NCBI GenBank assembly: GCA_030159075.1
Contig: BROG01000453.1
Location: 310,001-374,000, forward strand
DNA from: Atrina japonica
Lineage: Eukaryota; Mollusca; Bivalvia; Pterioida; Pinnidae
DNA: 64,000 nt
Direction: 5' to 3'
Below are positions 40,847-53,799 of the stretch, in pieces. The notes below the pieces were generated by a model. The model did no database searches. It was not told the DNA's origin and saw only the letters and a program-made list of their open reading frames with translations. Position 1 is the first letter of the stretch; every line of letters begins with the position of its first letter. A program made the translations under genes and the position numbers.

Positions 40847-40935
40847 GAATTCCAGCGCTGATCATAATGGATGAGAATGGCCAAGTGATTACAACAAATG
40901 GCCGTGGAGCAATCAGTAATGACAAGGAAGGCAAA
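40847..40935 (+). CDS. NXN: Nucleoredoxin-like protein, exon 4 (residues 259-288)
   Basis: The acceptor TTTGATTAG is followed by GA, which completes a glycine with the last base of exon 3 and gives Q-G-I-P-A-L-I-I-M-D-E-N-G-Q-V. This is the cis-proline strand of domain 2, then I-S-N-D-K-E-G-K. The donor AAA|GTATGT is phase 0. It is a short 89-bp exon that lies 108 bp after the 8-bp target duplication of a DNA element. Confidence 0.9.
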
Positions 40936-40999
40936 GTATGTCCATGAATGTCAAATGTTATTTGATGTTTTAACTATACATGATATATCTGTGTAAATG

Positions 41000-41334
41000 T
41001 ATGTGTTTGTGGTTGTATGTATACATGTGCAGGTATGTGTGTATATGTATGTGGTTGTATGTGTGTGTGGCTGTATGTGTTTGTGGTTGTATGTGTATAT
41101 TTGTAGTTGTATGTGTGTTTGTGGTTATGTGTTTGTAATTGTATGTGTGTTTGTGGTTGTACAATGTATGTGTGTCTTTGTGGTTGTATGTTTGTGGTTG
41201 TATGTGTGTTTTAGGTTGTATGTGTGTTTGTGTTTGTATGTGTGCATTTGTAGTTGTATGTGTGTTTGTGGTTGTATGTGTGTGTTTTTGTTTTTATGTG
41301 TGTTTGTGGTTGTATGTGTGTTTGTGGTTATGTG
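41000..41334 (+). repeat. TG-rich minisatellite (TGTGTTTGTGGTTGTATG)n, first part
   Basis: 18-20-bp units beginning about 65 bp after the exon 4 donor; continues at 42493 after an insertion. Confidence 0.95.
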
Positions 41335-42492
41335 TAGGGCCAGCGATTTTCTGCGATCGCAGAATCGCGGAATCGACAATCTGAAACAGAATTTACGTTT
41401 TTGAAAAATCTTTAAAAATTCCAACATGAGATAGAATTTATTTAATTGTGAACTAGTGTGCTATTTCTGTGTGTTATAAACTTCAAATCTTTGTTTATTT
41501 AAAATATATTTCATCACAAAATTTTACATCAATTACTATTTTATCCCTTAGATCTATTAGCCTACATTTACACACCGAAAGATAAGGCAATCATTTCCAT
41601 TGTCGTAATATCAGTACTGACTGACATCTGCCGATCTGGTGTCTTCTAAAACAAAAATAGCTTTAATTTGATATCTTGAATTAGGTTTTCATAATGTTTA
41701 TAACAATTTCTGAATATATATACCAATTTTTATAATTTATAGTAAAATTTCACAATGTACAATCCATCCTAACTTTTTACGACATACCGCTCAATTGACA
41801 GCCGGTTTTTGTTACCAACACAAACACGTGGTCACACCTTGACGTTTTTGACAGCGAGCTACGATGGCTGAAGACACATGTATGTAAAAAGAGGAGGCTT
41901 CCTCCCATTTAAGAAAAAAAACAGGTTGATAGTTTTCCTGGAATCTTTATGCGGATGGTGACGTTTAATTTTGCAAAGTCTGTCAGCATAGTATAGATTA
42001 CACTAGTGTTGATACAATAAATTAAAAGACTAAAAATTAAATACATGTACATGTAGATCTACTTTATAAGTTTATTTAAAGTAAAAAAAAACACTAAATA
42101 AAATATCACAGACTTGTTCTAAGTTAGGTGATAAATTCAAGCAAAAATAAGTAATTAGAAATTACCTGTACAATTTCCAACAAAACTTGTTATCTACATT
42201 TATATGAGTATAGGCCTACAGACTTACAAATTATTTAACAAATATTTTAAAATCATAAAATACATACAGTGTTGCATATACATGTATATGTTTTATTTAA
42301 TTCCCTATTTAAATCTATCATTAAATTGGTGTGGCAGAATATTAAAAGTATGATTATGAGTCTGTATTGTTAAATATTTTTCATCTAAAGTATGTTTTTA
42401 GTTCCTTTTCTTATGAAAACAGAAAAAAACGGAATTTACCAAAACTGAAAACAGAATTGAAGCAAATCTGAAACGAAAAATCACTGGCCCTA
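41335..42492. mobile_element. hAT-like non-autonomous element inserted in the minisatellite, 1158 bp
   Basis: The left end TAGGGCCAGCGATTTT and inverse right end TAGGGCCAGTGATTTTT have a CAGnG core. TATGTG precedes the left end and follows the right end, but the target is itself repetitive, so the duplication cannot be measured. Sub-terminal 'AAACGGAATTTAC'/'GAATTTACGTTTTTG' and 'CAATCTGAAAC' motifs recur at the two ends. No transposase ORF. Confidence 0.75.
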
Positions 42493-44965
42493 TATGTGTG
42501 TGTTTGTGGTTGTATGTGTGTGGTTGTATATGTGTATTTTTGCTTGTATGTGTGTGTTTGTGGTTGTATGTGTGTTTGTGGTTTTATGTGTGTTTGTTGT
42601 TGTATGTGTGTTTGTTGTTGTATGTGTGTTTGTGGTTGTATGTGTGTTTGTGGTTTTATGTGTATTTGTTGTTGTATGTGTGTTTATGGTTGTATGTGTG
42701 TTTGTGGTTGTATGTGTGTGTTTGTGGTTGTATGTGTGTTTGTGGTTGTATGTGTGTTTGTTGTTATATGTGTGTTTGTTGTTGTATGTGTATTATGTGT
42801 TATATTGTGGTTGTTGTATGTTTGTGGTTATATATTTGTGTTTGTGGTTGTATGTGTGTGTCTGTGGTTGTATGTGTGTTTGTGGTTGTATGTGTGTTTG
42901 TGGTTTTATGTGTGTTTGTGGTTGTATGTGTGTTTGTGGTTGTATGTGTGTGTTTGTGGTTGTATGTGTGTTTGTGTTTGTATGTGTGTGTTTGTTGTTG
43001 TATGTGTGTTTGTTGTTATATGTGTGTTTGTTGTTGTATGTGTGTTTGTGGTTATATGTGTGTTTGTGGTTATATATGTGTGTTTGTGGTTGTATGTGTG
43101 TTTGTGGTTATGTGTTTGTGGATGTATGTGTGTGTTTGTGGTTGTATGTGTGTTTGTTTTATGTGTGTTTGTGGTTGTATGTGTGTGTTTGTAGTTGTAT
43201 TTGTGGTTGTATGTGTGTCTGGTTGTATGTGTGTTTGTGGTTGTATGTGTGTTTGTGGTTGTATGTGTGTTTGTTGTTGTATGTGTGTTTATGATTATGT
43301 GTGTGTTTGTGGTTGTATGTTTGTTTGTGGTTGTATGTGTGTGGTTGTATATGTGTATTTTTGCTTGTATGTTTGTTTGTAGTTGTATGTGTGTTTGTTG
43401 TTATATGTGTGTTTGTTGTTGTATGTGTGTTTGTAGTTATATGTGTGTTTGTGGTTGTATGTGTGTTTGTGGTTATATATTTGTGTTTGTGGTTGTATGT
43501 GTGTGTTTGTGGTTGTATGTGTGTTTGTGGTTGTATGTGTGTTTGTGGTTTTATGTTTGTGGTTGTATGTGTGTTTGTGGTTGTATGTGTGTTTGTGGTT
43601 GTATGTGTGTTTGTGGTTGTATGTGTGTGTTTGTTGTTGTATGTGTGTTTGTTGTTATATGTGTGTTGTTATGTGTGTTTGTTGTTATATATGTGTGTTT
43701 GTGGTTGTATGTGTGTTTGTGGTTATGTGTTTGTGGATGTATGTGTGTGTTTGTGGTTGTATGTGTGTTTGTTTTATGTGTGTTTGTGGTTGTATGTGTG
43801 TGTTTGTTTGTATTTGTGGTTGTATGTGTGTTGGTTGTTTTGGTTTGTGGTTGTATGTGTGTTTGTGGTTGTATGTGTGTATTTGGTTGTATGTGTGTTT
43901 GTGATTATGTGTGTGTTTGTGGTTGTATGTTTGTTTGTGGTTGTATGTGTGTTTGTATGTGTATTTTTGTGTGTTTGTGATTAGTTGTATGTGTGTTTTG
44001 TGGTTGTGGTTGTGAATGTGTGTATTTGTTGTATGTGTGTATTGTGTGGTGGTGTGTGTTTGTGGTTGTATATGTGTTTGTTGATTGTGTTTATATTATG
44101 TGTGTGTTTGTGGTTGTATGTGTGTGTATTTGTGGTTGTATGTGTGTTTGTTGATTGTGTGTTTGTGATTGTATGTGTGTTATGGTTGTGATGTGTGAGT
44201 ATATATGGTTGTGTGTGTGTTTGTGGTTGTATGTGTGTTTGTGATTATATATGTGTTTGTAGTTGTATGTGCATATTTGTGGTTGTATGTGTGTTTGTGG
44301 TTATATAAGTGTGTTTGTGGTTGTATTTATGTGTTTGTGGTTATATATTTGTGGTTGTGGTTGTATATGTGTGTTTGTGGTTATATAAGTGTGTTTGTGG
44401 TTGTATGTGTGTATATTTGTGGTTGTATGTGTGTTTTTGGTTATATATGTGTGTGTATTTGTGGTTGTATGTGTGTGTTTGTGGTTGTATGTGTTTGTGA
44501 TTATATGTGTTTATGGTTGTATGTGTGTGTATTTTTGGTTGTATGTGAGTGGTTGTATGTGTGTATTTGGTTGTATGTGTGTATTTGTGGTGGTGTGTGT
44601 TTGTGGTTGTATGTGTTTGTTGATTGTGTGTTTGTGATTATATATGTGTGTTTGTGGTTGTAAGTGTGTGTATTTGTGGTTGTATGTGTGTTTGTTGATT
44701 GTGTGTTTGTGATTATATATGTGTGTTTATGGTTGTATGTGTGAGTATTTGTGGTTGTATGTGTGTGTTTGTGGTTATATAAGTGTGTTTGTGGTTGTAT
44801 TTATGTGTTTGTGGTTATATATTTGTGGTTGTATATTTGTGTTTGTGGTTATATAAGTGTGCTAGTGGTTGTATATGTGTATATTTGTGGTTGTATGTGT
44901 GGTTTTGGTTATATATGTGTGTGTGTGTATTTGTGGTTGTATGTGTGTGTATTTGTGGTTGTATA
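42493..44965 (+). repeat. TG-rich minisatellite, second part, 2.5 kb
   Basis: Same 18-20-bp units, with duplications at larger scale (for example, segments near 42500-42560 recur near 43315-43370). Val/Cys/Leu frames are artefacts of the unit. Confidence 0.97.
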
Positions 44966-45800
44966 TGAATAGTATCAGTGAATATTCCAGTAAAAATTCA
45001 GCATTTACATATTCAGTCACACGTCTTGCACCAGTGTATTTCACAGTAGAATCATTTCACCAACACTAAATGATAAAACTAGTATGGAGAATTTCACAGT
45101 AATGATACTCTTTCACAAATTTGTTGACATTCGTTGAATTATAAAAACATGTTTGTAAAAAACCTATTAGCATTACTAAATGCGATTTATTATGGGTTGT
45201 TATGTAAAAATGGGTTTATCCTGTTAGCTGTGAAGAGTCACGGAGGTTGCATTTGCAGTTTGTGTAAAATATAGTCCAACTCAAGAATTCAACCTTTACA
45301 GAAAAGTCAAATATTTTGGTGTAAATGAAATTAAATCTAGTTTGAATAATCATTAAATGAAACACAACATAATTCTACTTACTTCTGCCTCAAAAAATTA
45401 TACAATACGACTTTTAGTTTATGGTCAACAAAATGTCATTGAACTATTTATAAATATGGAATTCCACTATATAAGATTCCAGTGATGTTGAGCCTGCCTT
45501 GAAAAACTGCAGTATTACTCCGCCATTCATCATATAGATATTGACAGCTACAAGCATACAGCAATGTAAATAGAAATAATTACATATCGCTGATACCAAC
45601 ATGAAGCTAAATCAATATCTGTTGAACTCTCAAGAACATGTATGTTTTCTAGTCCATGGAAAAATGAAAATAAAAGCAGAATAGAGGGGATAGCATCGAG
45701 TAGGAGGTGCTTGTTATGTAAATGGTGCATAAAATTCATTATGAATATGTTTCTTTCCGTTTTGAAAACTATCAAATTGATGTGTTTGTCAACTAATCAC
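44966..45800. other. Intron 4 spacer, no gene
   Basis: AT-rich; 'TTATTATGGGTTGTTATGTAA' near 45187 recurs near 39687. No supported ORF. Confidence 0.6.
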
Positions 45801-45809
45801 TATACATAA

Positions 45810-46065
45810 CCTGCCTTAATCAGATTCCCTGTTCCTTTATTTATACACCCTATATGGGGACCACATGCTTTACATAACCAGCGACTGCTCAATTTCAGTG
45901 GACAGTCACTTGTATACTGTATGTATTGATATCGCAAAGGGAGATATCTCGAACATTGAATGTTACAATTTACAGTTCTCGTTTCCGCGGAAGTTGGGGA
46001 AAATCGCCATGTCCATTGTCGGGTGTTTACACGACATTTATCAAAACTCTTGAAGGTAAACACAA
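45810..46065 (+). repeat. Dispersed repeat related to 47966-48235
   Basis: Shared order: CTGCCTTA, ATATGGGGACCAC.TGC.TTACAT.ACCAG.GACTGCT, GGACAGTCACTTGTATAC-like, and GGGAGATA. A shorter relative (TATAAAGACCACCTGTCTATAAAGACA) is at 52765-52797. Confidence 0.6.
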
Positions 46066-46597
46066 TAAGATTGGGATGTATAAACCTAAACTTTTTGTGT
46101 AATCAGTCTGTTCATAATGGATTTCAAACAGAAACGATGTCTTCGACAAAAAACAAAGTTTTATCCATTGCCAAAAGCGTTGATGATCTATAGGTGAAAT
46201 TGGTGATAGATCATTTTGCTACATGACGACTTTAGGCCCCAAATTATGTTGATGAAAAAATATTTCTTAAGCAATAAACATTGGGTAAACTGTCTGTTTA
46301 ACCCCATACAGTTATCTATATTAACTAATACAAGATAGAGAATGTTGTTTGTTTGTTTATTTAGTCTAGGCAGAGTATATGTGTATGTACCACAGTATTA
46401 CCATCGGTAATAGCCCTAAATATGATTGTTAAAGTTCAATATTACAAGCCCTATTTTTTTAAATCACAGACATTTTTCGCGATGAAAAAAATGATTTGAC
46501 CTGTTACCAGTGTCATGTTTGGTTTAAATTTAAGAGGTTCCATAAATGCTCATGTTTTATTTTGAAATGAGTGTTAATAAAAGACAAACAATATTTA

Positions 46598-46672
46598 TAG
46601 TTGGTGCGGAAGTAGGCCGAACATTCTGCCCCGATTTTAAGTGAATTTGGGGGTTAAAATCAGGCACCAAAA
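46598..46672 (+). repeat. Relative of hairpin 1 of 20170-20270
   Basis: GTAGGCCGAACATTCTGCCCCGATTTTAAGTG with an imperfect inverse TTAAAATCAGGCACC. Confidence 0.5.
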
Positions 46673-47024
46673 AAAAAATTTAGATTGTTAATTTTGAATT
46701 TATTTAGAGGCAGGAAATTGATTTTTTTTAGATCTACATTAATTTGATTTATTTTTATTTCATATATGTTAGATAGAAGTAGTTTGATTCCCATGGCTAT
46801 TTTGCCAAAATAACAACCCATTTCAGTAGTTTTTGATTTTAAAATTCGTGGTGGTTTTAATTTCAGTGATAATGAAAATAATGAAATAAATGAAATAAAA
46901 ACCACTACAAAATTTTCTGATTCAAGGGTAGATCAGTTTATTTCCAAGTTATAAGGAAAGTCAAGTGTAGTTTACTTTATGAGAGAACAAATTACACATG
47001 TTGAAACACAAGTAAATAAGTGTT

Positions 47025-47234
47025 TAGAGCATGAAGTCTCACCTCTAGTCAGTACATGTTTGAGCCTGCTGGAACCTAATTTGCAAGAAGTTTTGCCCAT
47101 TTAATTTGCAGACGGATGACGGTCTCTTGCCAGATACATTGTTGGATACATTGTAACCAGGTTCTGTCCTCCACCACTAAAAAGAGGGCGCCACCATGTA
47201 ACTGTAAAATTCTTGAGTGTGATGTAAAACATAA
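47025..47234 (-). repeat. Dispersed repeat, copy 2 (family of 38610-38850)
   Basis: Minus-strand copy ending in TGTTTTACATCACACTCAAG; 370 bp upstream of exon 5. Confidence 0.6.
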
Positions 47235-47607
47235 AAAAACTTAAGGATTAAATAAAAAAGTCACAAATATGTGATACTGAGTTTTGGAGTCAGCTCTACT
47301 TGGGTTATTATCTAACTTTCATTTAACAGACACATGCCTTAAGTCACAACATATATAGATTGTTTAGTTCTGACCCAACACTTTATGAGTTTCATTTGGC
47401 ACACACATGCCTTTAGTCACAACATGGACTCTTGTTGGAGTACTTTACTTTTGATTTCGAAATTTGTTATGAAATAGAATTTTTCTTGGGACCTATAAAC
47501 CTATTTGTCTGAAAAGCAACCCCCCCCCCAAAAAAAAAAATCAAGGCTGTGAACTGAATTACTTTTTAAAGATTCTGTATATATGTATTGTGGTTTTCTT
47601 TCTACAG

Positions 47608-47698
47608 GAGTTTCCATGGAGACCAAAAGCTCTGAATAAACTTTCTGAATTAGTTGCTGATGATTTGAACGAAAAAACATGCTTGATCATCTTTGCAG
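47608..47698 (+). CDS. NXN: Nucleoredoxin-like protein, exon 5 (residues 289-318 plus one base)
   Basis: The acceptor TTTCTACAG precedes E-F-P-W-R-P-K-A-L (the conserved EFPW end of domain 2), then L-N-E-K-T-C-L-I-I-F-A, the first strand of the third, non-catalytic thioredoxin-like domain. The donor CAG|GTAAGT is phase 1. Confidence 0.9.
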
Positions 47699-47934
47699 GT
47701 AAGTAGACAATCTAATTAAAAACCAATCTCTCACCGCTCCCGTTTTCTGATTTGTCACGTAGAGGATCTAACACAATCCGCTATGGGGTTACGTGTGAGT
47801 GACCTCTCGTAGATGTATAATGTTCGACCAATGAAAATGTGACTTACAAAATTAAATGACAAAGAGATGTAATTTATTTTATAAAAAGGAAACCGTCAGT
47901 CTGCAAAAGGGATATACTTCACATATATGTATTT

Positions 47935-47937
<3 letters not shown>

Positions 47938-47967
<30 letters not shown>

Positions 47968-47968
47968 C
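47938..47968. repeat. (TA)n microsatellite
   Basis: Short pure TA run adjoining the repeat at 47969. Confidence 0.9.
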
Positions 47969-48250
47969 AGTCAAACTTGCCTTAGCGACCTCCCCCCTCA
48001 AATAATGACTTCCTGTCCATAACGACCATATTTGGACCGCCTCTTAAGAATGACTATATATTTACCCCTTATATAGCGACCACCTGCCTTACATGACCAG
48101 TGACCGCTGTATTTTGTCCGTCTTTAGTTATCCTACTAGCGTATAGTGACTGCTTACACACTTACTACTCGTGGAAGGGAGATAACTTGTAGATAATTCT
48201 CGCGGGACAATTCGAGACCTAATCAACAACATGGCGCCATACTCAATGTT
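47969..48250 (+). repeat. Dispersed repeat starting CAGTCAAACTTGCCTTAGCGACC
   Basis: Repeated GCGACC/ACGACC/GACC steps; homologous to 45810-46065. Confidence 0.6.
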
Positions 48251-48409
48251 TTCACAGTCACAACATACCTGGAGGTGTCAATTAACGCCCTGGGTAGTAA
48301 TTAGGCACTTGGACGTGCTTAATGACAGGGTGTTTTTACAACCAGGAACTAACAATAATCGCACATTTTAGATATTTGTCTCAGTTGTACCGTATCCTCA
48401 ATGTACATG

Positions 48410-51400
48410 CAGCGATATATAAAGCTAATAGGGATTGGTGACTCGCGCTCTTCCAGTTATGAGCGGATGTATCCTTTTGATATGCAAATGATGACCCAGT
48501 TTAAATCGACACTCACCGCGCAGGCGCAAACCAGATAGTAACACGCAAACAGTCAGAAGGGACGTAATCGAGACAAATCTCTTATACAGAGTTGTCGGTC
48601 GTGTAATTGTTGAGAACTGGCACCAGCAAAGACCGACAACTAGATTGATCGTTCGTATGTGTATCGTGAAAATGTTACTTTTGAGAGCAAGGAAAGGTTT
48701 ATACTTTTTGTTTCACAAATCACGAGTTTGAAAAAAATAACCGAATAAGGTACCAGCAACTCAAAATAAATGAATAATGTAGAAAAATATTGAAATTACA
48801 TCAGAAATGTGTCAGCAAATTTTATTTTTAGATTCTTGATCTATAAAGTAAATACAGTCTAGAATCAAAATATTTTTGATAACGTAATCCCCTCTCAATT
48901 TTATTTAACAAACATTTTCAAACCGAACATTAAAAGATGTAATTACTGTAAATCGGCAAAATATCTTGTTTTTACGTTTGTGTATAATTTCAGTTCTATC
49001 AGGAACATGTAATCCCACAGCACTAAGGTGTGAAAATACATGGCACCTATATTTATTTAAACATCAATGGGATTAGCTTTATCTGTTTTGATAAAAGCAT
49101 GTATTTGCAGTAAACACTGATAACACTCGTTTTGGGTGTTGAACTCCCGCAGAGGAATAATACTGCAGATCACTTCCTGAGTTAAGCATGTAGCCTTGTA
49201 GGTGTAATAAACAATCTTTCGAATATTTTTTGCTCTCCACCCCTTTGTGTTTTTTATTTATTATTTCTAAAAACTCAAATTTACACATTTCTTACACTAA
49301 ACATTTTTGGGGTGCAAAAGAAGGTATTTTCTGAAATATGTTAGCACATGATATAATAACTACATGTATATACTTCTATGCAAACAATAAAATTCCCACT
49401 TTACAATAAGTCTACACAGGTAAGTATTTTTGGTAAATAATTTCCAAACATGCAGGAAGAATAGAAAATTGAGTATTTAAATAGAGGTTAATCAATTTCT
49501 TTTAAATTTGGGGGAAATAAGTTGAATGGAAATATTTAAACAATTCAGACTTGTGAAAAATATTAAGCTTATATCTGAAATGAAATCACTTTGATATGAT
49601 GTTAATATTATTTATACACATTTCTACACTATTTAAACAACAATTATTGTCATTTAGACAGAATAACAAAATATTTGATTATCCTGGCTTAATTTTAAAA
49701 TATGAAGAAGTATGGAATTATTGTACAAGTGAAGACCCTGATAGGTTTTTTCCAAGTATAAATCTGTGTATGTTTTGGTTGAATTTGATTCATTACTATA
49801 AAATTAAATTGTTAATTTGTGGATTAAAAAAATGAAATAAGGATTATTCTTGCATCACCATGTCAGATTTTTGCTGTTTGCAAATGATGAATATGTACAG
49901 TATTTGGACTAGTTCGCAAAAATGAATTTCACAATATAATCATAGTAAATCCTGCAATCCTGTGATTTGTCCTCCAAATTTGGTAATCAAAATTAATGAA
50001 AATCAATAAATGACACATACATGTATAACCCAAAGTACTAATTTTGATATTTCTGTTAGTTTACATCCATGAATTATTTAAAAATACATTATTTATCCAT
50101 TAATAAACTCAAAATGAAGTCACTAGAATTTTACTCACATGAAAATTAGTGTATTCCATCCTAAAATAAAACACAGATTGTAAGATTTCTAACACATAAG
50201 ACCTTCATGTGAATCAATTTACTTTATTAAAATTGAAAAAACAATGAATTCTATGAATTTTAAGAATATATAGTGAAAATAAATTTTGCAAACTTATTTA
50301 TGATGTCACTCCAAGATTAAATTTTTTCTATTCTGCAAATAAAGGTATAATTATGTGCAGAGCTTGGATGAAAGAAACATGTTTGCATACTGAAATCCTG
50401 TTGAGTAATACTGCACTTTAAAAAGGACCTTTCATGAAAGAAAAGACAATTTATCAATTTCTTGGATTTTATTTCATTTAAGATACATGAATTTCTGCAA
50501 TGAATTGCATACATGTAGTTCCACAATATTGTTACATAGTCACTGTAACTCAACAATTCATCACTGCCATCCAGTTATCCTTTTATAAACTTTTTCCCCT
50601 TGTCTGACAAATACACCCAGTGTACATGTATTTCTATGACAATTTTAAATATTTATTGAATTACATGTCAGGTTTCTATGATTTTTTTTAACTTAATGTA
50701 TCATCACATTTATTCCCTAATCTCATAAAACTGTTTTTCTCTAAACTAAACATTAAAGTAAATAGTTTTTAGGCCAACCTTTTTACAACTATATTAACAT
50801 TGGAGCCAACTGCCATTTTCAGTCTTAATTAAACCCTGTAAACTGCAATAAAAAATGAACATGCCTATATACTAACTAACTAAGTCAGCGTTTCATTGCA
50901 CTCTAAAAAAATTGTATATAATTTTATTCTTCAGAGTAATTGAGACAATTTTTGTCTCTTTCAGTGCCTTCCACACTGATTGGATAATAAAATTACTTGA
51001 TTTGAAAATAAAAAAAAATAATAAAAACAAATTAAATTCAAATAGAAATGTAATGCAAAATTTTGATATTTTAACTTCATGAATTAAAAAAAACATTTAG
51101 GCCAACAATTTACAACTATATAAAAATACAACATTACAGCAACATCCCGATTTTTTCACAATACTATTTTCAATAATTCAAAAGCCTGTAAACTGTAATC
51201 AAATATGAATATTCCTATGTACTAAGTTAGTGGGCACTTAGAATTGATCACAAGTGTCAGTATTTGGTCTCAAAATCATTTAAATAGACAGTGAAATACT
51301 TACACTTTAAAATATAAAAAATAATGAAGAAAAATATTGATTAAAAAATTAACCGAGGCAATGAAACAAAATAGTTTTAAGACCTACATTTTTACAGCAA

Positions 51401-52436
51401 AATTGCCATTCAGACATTGCCAGTCCTATTTCAATCTTCTGTTAATTCCTTAAAGTTTAAACCTTGTAAACTGCAATTAAATATGAATATGCCTATTTAC
51501 AAAGTTAATGTCATAATAATCAAATTTTTTCACTTAAAATTGTGAAATTCATTTTTCAGGGATTAAATCAGAGGTGGTTCTTCCCTAAATTTTAAAATAT
51601 AAAAGAGAAAAAAGAAAAATATTAATAAAAAAAATAAACGCGTACTTCAAAATATTAATATTTCAACTTCACAAATGACAAGCAATGTTTATTTTATTCA
51701 AAAACAAAAAAGTCTTTTTTTAAACATCCAGTTACAACTGATATCAATAAAAACTATGCGGATAATTTCCGCCATTTCATCTTCGTCGTAGCTCTAAATA
51801 AATGTTCGCTTAAAAATCGGTACATCGTAGTAAATTTCAAATCAATAAACAGAAAAAGCATATGTACTTCACAATTACTGAGTACTTTGATAAGATCAAG
51901 TGTGAAATAAGTGAACTTTGCATTTGATTTTTCCACATTTTTGACAATATTTTTAAAAGTCGTACCATATGAGGCTTATAATATGGGTGACTTTTATCCA
52001 GATTTTTAAATAAAAATCATCGAACTTTCTGCTTTTAGAATAGCTCACTTCATAATAGTTTATTCTCGCAATTAAATAATTAGCATCTCATTCAATAATT
52101 TCAATGCTTTTAGCTCTTCAATATGGTACGATTGATGTAATTCGTATTGCTTCAGTTAAACTGCCTTGATTATGTAAATATATTTAATTACTTCAAATTG
52201 CTAAATCGGTGTATTTGGTTACCTAGACATATAAACTTTATCACAATAACAACTGCTCACCTGTTCTGATTGTTGTATGGCTAATTGTCCTCTGAAGTGA
52301 TGCTACTCCAAGCGTAAATTAGATAAGTTGACACAGTAAGCAGGATCTCCGAGACGCTTAGTGACATCGCCTATATGCGCGTTGCTCTATATAAAACCGC
52401 CGAGTCACCAATCCCTATTAGCTTTATATATCGCTG
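48410..52436. mobile_element. 4027-bp element with perfect 36-bp TIRs and 7-bp target duplication GTACATG
   Basis: The TIR starts CAGCGATATATAAAGCTAAT and is exact over 36 bp at both ends (48410-48445, 52401-52436). GTACATG is at 48403-48409 and 52437-52443. The interior is very AT-rich, with no ORF above about 80 codons. It includes three degenerate units of roughly 300 bp (about 50770, 51105 and 51385) built on 'AACTGCAATWAAAAATGAATATGCCTAT'. It is non-autonomous. A 7-bp duplication is compatible with P- or Dada-like movement, but the family is unknown. Confidence 0.85.
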
Positions 52437-52829
52437 GTACATGTATATAATTCAATTACATCATAAATTAATTTAAATTACTTGAAACATTGTTACATGT
52501 TATAAAAATGTTACAGGGATTTTCCTGTGCCTATTTTTGGTCAGGTTACAGACCCTTCCCAATGGCTTGTATTTCACCCCAAAAATTCCCTTTAAAAAAA
52601 TGAATATTTTTTTCCAGACCCTGGACTTAAGAAAATCATTTTAGTAAACAAATACAGTATACATTTAATTACTAAATGAAACATCTAACAAAGGAAGAAA
52701 TATGTAGTTGGAAATAATGAAAGTCATCTCCGACACTTTGGATTTCATAACATCTCATGTGACCCTGTATATAAAGACCACCTGTCTATAAAGACATTGG
52801 GATATATTTGGTGATTCGAATCTATCCTA

Positions 52830-53765
52830 TTTGTCCTTAAACAATTGTTGTTATTGCTATTTCTCAAATAGTACTAATGGGATCTTTATGAAATTTGACA
52901 TATAGGTTTGATTTGAGATGTAGTTGTGCACTGTACATTTTCAAGTGGGTTGGATCACAAAATGGCTGCCAGACGGCAATGAAAGTTTGTTATCGATATT
53001 TCTCAGAAAGTATTGAAGGGATCTTTATGAAATTTGATAAATAGGTTCTTCTTGAGGCCTAGATGTGCAGTGTACAATTTCAGGCAAGTTGGATCACAAA
53101 ATGGCTACCGGGTGGTCATCTTGGATTTTGACAATGAAAGATTGTTATCGCTATTTCTCTGAAAGTACTGTAGTTATCTTTATAAAATTTGACATATAGG
53201 TTCTCCTGGAGGTGTAGTTGTGCTCTGTACAATTTCAGGTGGGTTGGGTTACAAAATGAATGCCAGGTGGCCATCTTGGTTTTTGACAATGAAAGTTTGT
53301 TATCGCTATTTCTGAGAAAGTACTGAAGGGATCTTTATGAAATATGACATATAGGTTTTTCTTGAGGTCTGGTTTTGCAGTGTACATTTTCAGGCGGGTC
53401 GGATCACAAAATGGCTACCAGGTGGCCATCTTGGATATTGACAAATAAAGTTTGTTATTGCTATTTCTCAGAAAGTACTGAAGGGATCTTTATAAAATTT
53501 GACATATAGGTTCTTCTTGAGGTTTAGTTGTGCATTGTACATTTTTAGGCAGGTCGGATCACAAAATGGCTGTCAGGCCTCCATTTGGAATTTTGACAAT
53601 AAAAGTTTGTTATCGCTATTTCTCAGAAAGTACTAAAGGGATCTTTATGAAATTTGACATAAAGGTTCTCCTTGAGGTTAAGTTGTGCAGTGTACATTTT
53701 CAGGCGGGTCAGATTACAAAATGGCTGCCGGGTGGCCATCTTGGATTTTGACATTTAAAGTTTAT
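52830..53765 (+). repeat. Tandem repeat, about 150-bp units, six copies
   Basis: Units contain TTGTTATCGCTATTTCTCAGAAAGTACTGAAGGGATCTTTATGAAATTTGACATATAGG and ATCACAAAATGGCTGCCAGGTGGCCATCTTGG. The shared ORF at 53530-53751 is a by-product. Confidence 0.92.
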
Positions 53766-53799
53766 TATATATGTCTTGAAAACCTTTTACATATCTACC

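Noticed and set aside
42494..44972. Val/Cys/Leu-rich frames up to 294 codons
   Set aside because: Product of the TG-rich 18-20-bp minisatellite.
53530..53751. 73-codon ORF in intron 5
   Set aside because: Lies wholly in the 150-bp tandem repeat and shows no independent features.
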